Shown piece by piece: positions 22,080 to 31,776 of a stretch of DNA of 64,000 nt. The stretch is from Raffaelea ambrosiae (lineage: Eukaryota > Ascomycota > Sordariomycetes > Ophiostomatales > Ophiostomataceae). The stretch is from NCBI GenBank assembly GCA_002778195.1, contig PCDI01000020.1:149243-213242 (forward strand), in the 5' to 3' direction. Position 1 is the stretch's first letter, and every line of letters begins with the position of its first letter. The notes under the pieces are model-generated. The model did no database searches and was not told the origin of the DNA. It saw nothing but the letters and a program-made list of their open reading frames with translations. The position numbers and the translations under genes were made by a program.

Positions 22080-24288
22080 TCAAGAAGGATACATCTCTAG
22101 CATGTCCAGGTTGTAATCCAGCGGTACGCCCTCCAGCGCAAACGGCACCGTGTGCTGCTCTCCCCACAGCGGCCATATCTGGCTTCGCTCGTCGTCGTCG
22201 TCGTCTGGCATGTCTTCTGGGACGTTCTCTCGAACGGAGTGAGATGCACTATGAACCTGGGACACACGAGAACCTCCCCGAGGCCGGCTCCTCTGGTGGT
22301 CGGCCGATCGCTGCACGGCCGAGTGGCTCGGCGAAATGACCTCGCCCTCGGTGGGCGGCTGGCCGCGCGAGTCGTGGATCGAGTACTCCAGCGCCTCAAA
22401 GTCGGCCCGCGTCCGGCCCAAAAACAGGTCCCGGTCACGGCGGGCATGCTCGTACAGCGCCCGGCAGTGCTGTATCGTTACCCACCAGCCACGGCCCATG
22501 GGCCAGACCCGCTGGAAGTCGTCGAGATACGAGAGGTTGGCGGCCACGACGGCCGACATGTCGCCGCTGCGTCCCAGGTTCATGCGCGGGAAGTTGGCCA
22601 CGTAGAGATTCATCGTGGCCGCCGAGAAGCTGCAAAACCCGGCAAAGGGGCTCTGCAGGGCGGCCTGGGCATCCGCCAGGTCACGCAAGAGAGCCACGAT
22701 GCGGGCAGAAGCCGTGAAGAGCCCCTCCGATCGCTCGGCCCACCATCCGGGGGGTGCGCGCAGGGGCAGCAGAGGCTGGTCGACGGGGCCACTCGGCACG
22801 GAGTCGGGAGTGGGCAGAAACGGAACATACTCTCTCGTCAGTAGCAACGTGCTGCGAAGAGAAAACAAGTCAAAATCGAGAGCATCACGAATCATACGCC
22901 AAGGACTGTTCCCGGTGCTGACCTGACATAATACAACAAATTGACGTAGGCAAACGGCTCGGCCTGTCCCAGCGCCGCGTGTCCGCCGACGGATGTCGCC
23001 GGATAACGAAGCCGGTCGTCCTGGGCGTTGCGCCATGCGTGCAGCTCGTCGTACAAGAGCTTCCACGGCGATCCCGGCACCCAGGGGTGGTTCTCGGGCA
23101 GACACATGCCCGGCTGCCGCCGGCCCCCGTTGAAGACAAAGTGGAAGATGCGGGCCCAGATGTCGAACCCGCGGACCAGCACGCCGTAGTAGTGGTCAAC
23201 GTTGCCGTTCATGCAAGCAAACGGCTCCGGCTCCTGGTCCGTGTAGTGCGTGTCGGCCAAGGTCGGGCCAAACACAAAGTCCTGCTCTCCGGACGGCCAG
23301 TGCATGCGGGGCGCGTAGATGGACAGCGTGAAGGGCTGGGGCCGGCCGCAGAAGATCAGGCGGTCCAGCACGTAGCAGCTCCAGAACGTGCGGTTTCGCT
23401 CCTCTCGCTCCACGGCCGGGGCGGTCGACGACGACGGAGTGGGCTGGGCAGGCTGGGCAGGCTGGGCGAGAACCAGCAGCGACTGCATCATCCGGGCGGC
23501 CATGCCCGAGCACATCCACGCCCGGTAGCCGTTGCCCGTGCCCCACTCGTACATGGCCAGCACGACCAGCGTCTGCACGGTGACAAGGTCGGGCGGGCTC
23601 ATCCCCGACGACGACACGTGCTTCCGCACCAAGCAGGCCAGTCGTTCTGGCTCCAACAACGCCAGTCCTCCTCCGGAGTCGGCCAGGGGGGCGCAGACAG
23701 CCAACAGAGCGGCACAGAGGAGCCGCAGCTTCCGGTGTTCTGTACCACCTTGTGGGCTCACGGTGCTGCCACTGTTGCTACTGCTGCTGCTGCTGGGGGT
23801 GATCCATGACCGCCGCACGCGCTGTGCGAAGCTGGGCTGGTGCAGGAACCGCAGCTCCGGGAACTTGCGGGCAAACGTGGCTCCCGCCTGGAGGACCGTC
23901 CCAGCGTCCACGGCATCGAGGCTATCGCCGCTTGTCTGGGCTGTGGGCGGTGGAATACTCTCGGCAACGGCAATTGTACTCGTAGGTCCTTGCCGCAGTG
24001 GATGTTGGGATTTCCGAGACTCCTGAGATTGGTGGGACTGGAGATACTGCTTCCTGGCCGCAGACACGCCTCTGCTTGCCGGCTCCGGTCCACTGAGGAT
24101 ACAGTTCTCGGACTCGGCCGTGCCTTTCCGCGCACAGGTGCGGCACGGAGATGTGCCGGTGTGCACGCATTTGATTTTGAGTCGTCTGTTCGGTCAGTCC
24201 CGTTCAGATCCCGCTAGGACGCGTCGTCGGGGAGTGTGCATATGGTGGCTCACCGACAGCGGGCACACGCAATGGTCATGCGAACCAT
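22080..24288 (-). CDS. Zn2Cys6 transcription factor beside aminotransferase and esterase
   Basis: Exons 24288-24254 (only 35 nt), 24185-22923 and 22851-22080 give 689 residues. The tiny first exon supplies the first cysteines: splicing yields CARCRRLKIKC then PCRTC and a final Cys, a full C-x2-C-x6-C cluster at about residues 8-40 that no single frame contains. A middle homology region follows (RLLCAALLAVCAPL, VQTLVVLAMYEWGTGNGYRAW, RTFWSCYVLDRLIFCGRP). Intron 2 (22852-22922) restores YYVSTLLLTREYVPFLP. The C terminus is acidic and Asp-rich, possibly an activation domain. It shares a 370-bp divergent promoter with the carboxylesterase, a common arrangement for pathway regulators; targets are unknown. 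Confidence 0.88.
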
Positions 24289-24658
24289 GGCGGGCCATGT
24301 AAATTCTAGCCAAATAGCCTATAGGCACTCCGAGCTGTCTTCTTGCCGTACTTCTTCCTGGAAAATGCGCTTCCTCGCTCTGCGTGATGCCCGATATCCG
24401 CTGCCGCCGCCTAGAGTCCTGTTCATATTGTCCCTTCCTAGACCGGGTTTGGCTTATCGGGTCTGGAACCACTATTGGGCGGCTTTGACTCAGACCCGGC
24501 AAAACCCCTGTTCTCCCTATCGGGCACCCTGTTTTCGGAAGAGCTCCGCTTATGATAAGCGCGTACTAATATCCTGTGTAGCTCCCATCCATTCTAGCTG
24601 CAGCGTCGTAGCCAGGGCACTTGACTCTTCGGCACAGCCAAGCAGCAATTTCCAAAGG
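24289..24658. other. Shared divergent promoter, regulator/esterase
   Basis: 370 bp between the regulator ATG (minus) and the esterase ATG (plus). An open frame runs through it into the esterase but lacks conserved content. Confidence 0.5.
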
Positions 24659-26462
24659 ATGCGGTCAGACGAGATTCCAGAGATTGGCCGGGTCCAGCTA
24701 GACGTGCCGGGCCTGGGCCGTCTCGCTGGCATTTCACTCAACCACCAGGTATGCCAGTATCTTGGAGTCCCGTATGCAAGCATTCCTGGCCGGTTTAGAC
24801 GGTCTGTGCCAGTAGCAGCATGGCCGGATGGCAACTGGGATGGGACCAAGTTAGGGTGAGTAGGAATGGGTTTTTTGCTTCTTCTTTTTGTTCCTTTTTT
24901 TTTTGTTGTTTTATTATGTTGTTTTTTTCCCCTAACATCCATCGCCCAAACGCAGACCATACTGTCCCCAGCCGCCTCGGGACTTCTACCCCGTCCCTGT
25001 TGCGCCACGGCCATGGCTGGACATGCCCCCAGCAGACGAGTTCAACTGCCTCAACCTCAACATTTCGGTGCCACGCCTGCCCTCGGAATCCAATGCAGAG
25101 GCTTCCGAGCCCATGCCCGTCATGGTCTTCATTCACGGCGGTGCCTTTACCTATGCCACCAACTCGGGTCCCGGCTACGACGGCCGCATGCTGGCGTGGG
25201 CCTCCGCCCAGGACTTGGGGCGGCCCACCATTGTGATCGCCGTAGGCTATCGGCTGGGCGTGTACGGCTTCCTGGCCGGCCGCGATCTCGAGGCGTACGC
25301 CCAGGCCCACGGAGACGAGGGCGTCGGCAACCACGGCGTGTGGGACCAGGTGCTGGCTCTGCGCTGGGTGCAGAAGCACATTTCTGCCTTTGGGGGCGAT
25401 CCGGCCCGGGTGACCCTCTTTGGCCAGAGCGCTGGCGGCGTGTCGGCGCACTGCCACCTGCTGCGCGGCGAGCCGCTCTTCTCCGGCGCCATCCTGCAGT
25501 CGGGTCTCCTGCACACCTGCGGCGTGCTGTCTGTCGACCAGTTCCAGGAGGTCTATGAGAAGCTGCTGGTGAAGCTGGGCATCCCGCTCGACCTGCCGGC
25601 CGCTGACCGCGTCGAGCGGCTGTTGGCCATCAAGGAGCCCGGCCTGACGGCGGCCATGGCCGCCGTCTTTATCATCCCCGTGGTCACCATGCCCCTGTGC
25701 GACGACGGCGTTCTCGTGCCCGGGTCGCTGCCCACCCTGGCCGACTACGCGCAGTTTGACGTGCCCCCGTGGTGTCCACGGATCATGATGGGCGACGCCA
25801 AACACGAGGGCATTATCTGGAACAAGTCCTGGGACAACCTGTCGCCCACCCCCATGTCGCCCGGCCAGGATCTCTCGACGCCCGACGTGGGCCTGGTCAT
25901 CGCCAAGATGCGGTCCTTCTTGGGTTCCGAAAAGGCCGCCCGCGTCGCCGAGGCGTACGGCATCCGGCCCGGCATGTCGTCCAGCGACGTTTTCTGGGCC
26001 CTGGAGCGCTTGACCAGCGACGGCCTCTTCTCGCTTCCCATCTACTTTGCCCAGCCGCCCGGCGCCCGGAGCGCGGAGTCCGTCTTTGCCTACCACTTCA
26101 ACGTGCCTTCGCCCTACGACAACGCCTGGCACGGGCGGGGACACCACTCCCACGACAACGTCTTGGTCTGGGGCATCCTCAAGCACACGCTGCCGCCGGC
26201 ACAGCAGCGCGTGGCGGAGCAGATGGTCGAGGCCTGGGTGCGGTTTGCGCACGGCGAGGATCCGTGGCCGAAGCTGGTCGATGAACAGCGGTGGATGGTG
26301 TTTGACGAAGCTGGCGCTGCGGTCAAGACCAAGGACGAGAACGAGTCCAGGAGTTACGCCACGTGGGACGAGCTGCATGCGCGGGGCCTTGTTGCCGATG
26401 TGTGCAATCTCAGCGACGAGTTGTGTCTGAGGACGAGCGAGTTAGTGGGCAGGACAAGCTGA
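24659..26462 (+). CDS. Type B carboxylesterase/lipase (alpha/beta hydrolase)
   Basis: Exons 24659-24855 and 24956-26462, 567 residues. Family order is complete: QYLGVPYASIPGRF near residue 40, the oxyanion HGG at 126-128, the nucleophile elbow FGQSAGG (Ser 224), an acidic member around AKHEG, and a late His in GRGHHSHDN. Splicing (GTGAGT donor, T-rich 100-nt intron) restores KLGPYCPQPPRDFYP. There is no signal peptide at ATG 24659, so it is probably intracellular, unlike many secreted members; an unseen upstream exon is possible. Divergent from a Zn2Cys6 regulator and near a class III aminotransferase. Substrate not known. Confidence 0.9.
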
Positions 26463-27031
26463 GTTCAGGTGCTGTGTAGGGACAGCGCGGCAATCTAGCA
26501 CCAGAAAGTGAAGGGAATTGATATGAAGCTGTTGCGTCAAGGCTGGTTTGGTTGCCTTTGTCATTGGCCGTTTCCAACTTCAACCAATCAGAATCAAAGC
26601 CCAGTAACCACGAAAGCATGCCCAGCCAATATGCGTGTATGAGAGCGTACTTGTGCCCAATTCGTGGTTAGGACAAGGCAGATCGCAGGTCAATACCAGG
26701 TGTCTACAAGCCACACGTGTTAGCAGTAAAAGGCAAGAGTTGGTTGATTACTTGGTTGACGTAGCAAGTGCAGGTCCGCTAACAAAAGCTAACATGCCCG
26801 GAATTGCCCCGAAAACACGCCAACTGGGCCAAATGAGGGGGTAAGGTGGGGGGCAGAATTAGGGTGTACAGAGCCCCATTCCCCCGCGGTAGTGGAGACG
26901 GCGGCTTTGTACAAAACAGCACGACCCGCCCGGTTAGGGGAGGCCGGCAAGGGCACAACGAGGATCTCCCGGCATTGTATAGACCGCCCAGACAGCGCGT
27001 GGGGAATATACCACGGTTGACTGAATACGAT
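26463..27031. other. Intergenic/5' region, no gene seen
   Basis: Upstream of the next regulator. An open frame runs into its first exon from about 26846 but begins without ATG and shows no conserved sequence. Confidence 0.45.
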
Positions 27032-29904
27032 ATGGAACGTCAGGCTGCGCGACAGAGCCGGGATAGAGGCTTTGATCCGGAACTGACCCAGAAGAAGAAG
27101 CCACGAAAGCGGGCATTCAAGGCATGCACGTTGTGTCGGATGAGAAAGGTGAGGATCTTCTATTTTGTTTTATTTTTTGTTTCGTTTGCTCAATTGATCT
27201 GGGCATGCGGTGGCGGTCGTGGTGTTCATGTTGTGTCCAATGCCAGACCAATGGGGAGAAGTTGCCCTCCTAGAGACTTAGCAGGCGGATGCGTTCAGCC
27301 GATGGATTATGGGGGGTGGAGGATGGATTGTGGAGAACTGATAGTTGTCTCAGCACGTTCTGGGGTTCTATTTCTACCATACAATCATGCTGACGTGTAG
27401 TTACAATGTAGGCAAAGTGCGTGTTTGCCAGCCCTGGGGATCCGGGCGTTATACCCTGTCTGCGGTGCAAGAAGGAAGGCGAGCAGTGCCAGTTCCTGCC
27501 GACCAGACGGGGAGGCCACTTTGGTAGCAGCCACACCACATACAAGCTATCCAAAGAGGGTCCCATACGTGACCAGAGGGACATACGGACCATCGAGACC
27601 GCCGCCCTGGCTCTGAGTGAACAACAGGCCCGAGTTCCAAGCCGGGGTCAACATCGGCCAGATCAGTCTTTGCCTACCACCCAAAACAAATCTCATTCTT
27701 GCACTACCCATGTCGACGTACAGCTACTGACGGATGCGCCCCTGCGCAACCCATCCGATGCCTTGGAGATCTTGGCCCGGACCTGTCTGCCTGCTCGCGA
27801 CCCTCACTGTCTTGGCGGAGACGAAGGCATGGATGGCGATGACGACGACGACGACGGAGTCGACGACGACGATCTGGACGAGGACGGTCCAGACGTGGCA
27901 GACAATCCATCACGGGAAGTACAGGGGGTCGAGAGCATATCTGCCGCGTCAGACCCGCGGCCATCTACCAAAAGCAACAGGCTGCCACCTCCGAAGAGCA
28001 GCACTCCCGGAGCAACAGCCGACAAGCACAGCCTTGACCCACTGCCCCGTGAGAGGAGCGGCACCAACGACCGAGGACGGGTGTGCAAGACGAAGATCAG
28101 CGACTTCCCCCTCGTGAAGCTGGGCCTGATCAGCTCGACGCAGCTGCGGACCTATGTGTCCATCTTCCTCTCCCGGCACAACTACTACCTCCCCGTCATC
28201 CCGGAGCACCGGCTGCCGAACACCGACGACCGGCTGGGCCGGTTTGCGGTGGAGGAGACGTTCCTGCTGATGGCCATTGTGGTCATCGTGTCGCGGTACG
28301 AGAAGGACTCGTACCACGTGGCGTGCTGGAAGTTCACGCGCTGCTACCTCAGCGGCATCGCCTACGGCGGCCTGCCGTCGGTGGGCGTGATCGAGGGCCT
28401 GCTGCTGCTGTCGGAGCACCTGCCCCGGCTGCCGCATGTTGCCGCCCACAAGCTGCACCGCGTCGAGGCCTTCATGTCGTGGAACCTGGTGGGCCAGGCC
28501 GTGCGCTTCGGCTACTTTCTCGGGCTGGACCAGACCCCGGCAGCCGCCGACGAGCAGCAGACGACCACGACGACAACGACGACGACGACAACGACGACGA
28601 CCCGCGAGCGGCTGGCCTGGACGTACTGCTACCTGTTCGACCGGCAGGTGTCCATCCGCCTCGGAAAGGCGTTTTGGAGTCGCGGGCCCGGCCAGGTCTT
28701 CCCGAACCCGGGCCCCCGTATGACAGGGGAGCCGTACCACGACGTTGCCAGCCCGGTGCAGGCATACGTGGAGCTGACGCAGATCCTGACCAACATCCAC
28801 GACACGCTGTACGCCAGCCGCGGTCATGCCGCCGCCGTGGTCCAGATGGGCGAGCAGACATACGACTACGACTACGACTACCACCGCACGCTGGACGAGC
28901 TGGCGCGGACGCTTGCGTGCTTCCGCCGCGCCTGGCTGGACACGGACCGCCAGCAGCGGTGGCGTAGGTTCCCGCTCGGCGAGACGCTGCGGGCCACCTT
29001 TCACTACGCCACGCTGTACGCCTACTCGTTTGCTTTCCAGGCACACGTGCAGCAGGCGGCCGCGATGAAGCACAGAGACGGTGGCGCCACCGCCCATGGC
29101 AGCCACGACGGTGTCAGCAGCCGTGGCGATGCCAAGCTGGCCGCCGTCTTCCCCCGAGGCGTCGCCGGCACGCCGGACGCCCCCTTCATCCTGGAAGCCA
29201 TCGATGCCGCGTGCGCGCTGCTCGCGATCTGTGTCGACGACCTCTTCCCCGAGGGTGCGCTGGCGTTTCTGCCGTCGCGCTTCTACGGCTACTTTGGCTA
29301 CGCGGCGGTGTTTCTGATCAGGGTAGTGCTGGCCGAGGCGGTGGTGCCGCGCGAGAAGGACCGCATTCTCTCCCTGGTGGGCAGGACCATCCAGGCTCTC
29401 CTGTCGGCGTCGTCTGCGGTCGACAAGCAGCACCTGGGCATGCGCAGTGGCCGCCAGCTGCGCACTTTGTTCCAGAACCTGACGAAGATGGAGGGGACGG
29501 GGACGAATGACACCAATGGTCCCACTGATACCGACAGGACCATCGAGAGGATCACGACGGCGACAGGCCTGACGCCCTCGCCCTGCAGCCACCCCCTCAG
29601 TCCCGAGGCCCCTGGTCCTCTGCCGACGTCCCCCAGCAGCATGCACCAGAACGAGTCGTACGCCATCTGGCTCGACGAGATGCAGGTCAGCGCAGCCATG
29701 ATGAACCCCCACCCGAACCCTCTGCTGTCGGGTCTCTCAGGCCTGCCGGGTCTGTCAGCCGCCGCCACCAACCACCAGCAGCAGTCTCTTCTTCCCGTTG
29801 TAGAGGCGCCGTGGTCTTCGGAAGTCTACATGCAGAACCTGCCGACGCTTCTGGACAACGATGTGTTCCTGTCCGCGCTGATGCAGGAACGACCGCAACT
29901 TTGA
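27032..29904 (+). CDS. Zn2Cys6 transcription factor with extended zinc cluster
   Basis: Exons 27032-27148 and 27412-29904, 869 residues. The cluster is assembled across the intron: ACTLCRMRK, then AKCVF...PCLRCKKEGEQC, with 12 residues between the third and fourth cysteines, a long spacing reminiscent of ARO80/LEU3-type regulators. Then a linker with a run of Asp (about residues 176-190), the middle homology region (STQLRTYVSIFLSRHNYYLPVIP, VEETFLLMAIVVIVSRYE, RLAWTYCYLFDRQVSIRLGKAFW) interrupted by 14 consecutive Thr (codons 28561-28602), and a low-complexity C terminus. It is convergent with the lactonase gene and is the natural candidate regulator of the minus-strand cluster at 30.1-38.6 kb. 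Confidence 0.87.
28561..28602 (+). repeat. Trinucleotide (ACN)14 repeat coding poly-Thr
   Basis: Fourteen threonine codons in a row, mostly ACG with ACA and ACC, inserted into the regulator's middle homology region. Such runs vary in length between strains. Confidence 0.9.
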
Positions 29905-30149
29905 TGGAAGGAGCAAACCAATAGGAGAAAGAAGAAGACAGTTTAACCCATTTTATTAGCTGGGACAAGAGTTCATATGGAGGTTGTGTGGGCTATTAGG
30001 TAAACAATTTCTCTCTGTTGTGACACTGTATCAAGAATGTTCATTGGGTCTACAATGGGAACCCGTTGTGTCAAATCTAAGACAGAAAACAACCCGGGAA
30101 AAAAAACCTAGGAACAACAGAATTAAGCCACTGTGGAATGCTCGGTGCA

Positions 30150-31070
30150 TCACAAATGGTTAGGAAAGAAGAACTGTGCATTCTTTTCCTGCCACTCCCC
30201 ATCGTGAGCCAGCACCACCTCGGTAGGAACTCCTTCCAGGCCCTCCTTCTGCAGCCTCTGGATCATGCCCAGGGTCTCATACGCAGCGGCCAGGTCCTTG
30301 TGGATGGTCACAGTGCGGCCCTTGTCGTCCGTCCAGGTGCCAAAGTCGGTCTCGCCCTTGAAGATGCGGGCGTGATGGCAGGCGTCTGCAGCCAGGTACA
30401 CCCACTTGCTGGGATCAATCCGAACCAGCATGTTGAGGTGGCCCGGCACGTGGCCGGGGCTGTCGACAATGTAGACCGTGCCGTCGTGGAACAGGTCGAT
30501 GGCGTGCGGCACCATGCCCTTGGGCTGCCAGTACCATCCGCGCTCCGCATCCAAGACATTGCTCGTGGCGCCGTGGACGGGCACGGCGGGCAGTTCGATG
30601 GTGCGCCCGTCTTGGGGCAGCAGATCGGGCTCGTAGTAGGGGTTGAAGAGGTCCGCGCCCATCTGGTTGTGGAGCAGCTTGTCCGTGTCGTGCCCGCAGA
30701 GAAAGGTCGCCTTGGGGAAGTCGGACGGCGTGCCGACGTGGTCCCAGTGGACGTGGCTCACAATCACATAGTCGATGTCGTCGGCGGCGCTGCAGCCGCC
30801 GAGTGCCAGCGCCGACTTGACGTCGTCCTCGCTGCTGATGGGATCGCGCGTGGCAATGTGCTTCTGCAGGCCCGGGTGGTACTTGGCCCGGTCCTTGCGG
30901 ATGCTGAGGTCGAACACGATCTTGCTCTTGGACGCGGGGTGCTGGATCAAGAAGGACATGGACGGCATCGTGATCTTCTCGCCGTCCTTGGCGTCGGCCA
31001 CGAACTTGAACGCCGGCGGCGACAGGTAGCCACACTTGAGTGGCGAGACAGTGGGGTACGTGGCAGTCAT
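30150..31070 (-). CDS. Metallo-beta-lactamase-fold lactonase-like hydrolase
   Basis: Single exon, 306 residues from ATG 31070 (MTATYPTV); the frame extends upstream but without conserved content. The zinc motif HVHWDH is clear, with later ligands expected in VDSPGHVPGHLNM and AADACHHARIF. This order and length match the N-acyl-homoserine-lactonase/AttM-like branch, which opens small lactones. No signal peptide, so cytosolic. First of four genes in a row on the minus strand, followed (to its right) by isomerase-, permease- and dehydrogenase-like genes, so a lactone intermediate in that pathway is a reasonable inference. Confidence 0.88.
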   Translation of the reverse strand: MTATYPTVSPLKCGYLSPPAFKFVADAKDGEKITMPSMSFLIQHPASKSKIVFDLSIRKDRAKYHPGLQKHIATRDPISSEDDVKSALALGGCSAADDIDYVIVSHVHWDHVGTPSDFPKATFLCGHDTDKLLHNQMGADLFNPYYEPDLLPQDGRTIELPAVPVHGATSNVLDAERGWYWQPKGMVPHAIDLFHDGTVYIVDSPGHVPGHLNMLVRIDPSKWVYLAADACHHARIFKGETDFGTWTDDKGRTVTIHKDLAAAYETLGMIQRLQKEGLEGVPTEVVLAHDGEWQEKNAQFFFPNHL

Positions 31071-31776
31071 AGCAAAATGGGCATGATGCAAAAACAGGGG
31101 GGGGGAGTTCGTATGGTTGCGAGACTGTCGAATGCTGGGGGTATCTGAATTCATTAAAATGCCCGGCTTCGTCTTGGAAGCCGGGACGCCCGTTCCGGGC
31201 TGTGGAATGACGTGGCAAGAAGGCACAAATTGAAAAACAAAATGCCCCGTAGCGGACAGGAAAGGTAGACTGGTAGTCTGCGTGGCAACAGAACGCTCAC
31301 AGACTCAGAGGATGCGTGGCGGCAACATTCCGAACAGGAGCCTTGATTTACCGTCTTACATTTCCAGAGATCCCAATTGGGTGGCGCGACTTACACGGAG
31401 TTGACCCCCACAATACGCCAGTGGAGGGTTCCGCTAGGGCCAAAAGTCCGCTAAACCCCTGCCATGCCTATCCGGGCGGCACTGGCAGGTACAAGTGGGC
31501 CGATTCTCCTGGCGGTCGCCACGTGTTGAGGATTTGGTTTATTCTGTTCTCGCGGTTGCATTGACGTCTGCCTTTGATGAGACAAACGGTGGTTGCCTTT
31601 TGATTGATTGCATGATTTTGTTGATTTTCACTCGTGTCTTGTATATTGGCCAGAAATAAAGAGAGAAACATGGAGTAACAAAACATGGCCACACGAAACA
31701 TGCAAGCACATAGTATCAATGTATAGCACAATCCAGACTACCTGCCCCCCAAGCACAACCCCTGGCGGCTCTGCCT
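31071..31776. other. Intergenic, nothing recognised
   Basis: Promoter of the lactonase gene and 3' flank of the isomerase-like gene; no convincing open frame. Confidence 0.5.

Noticed and set aside
24795..26378. 527-codon minus-strand frame opposite the carboxylesterase
   Set aside because: The plus strand carries the complete esterase with catalytic Ser and oxyanion motif.
26846..27031. Upstream extension of the 27.0 kb regulator
   Set aside because: It begins with GTG, has no ATG before 27032 in frame, and shows no conserved sequence.
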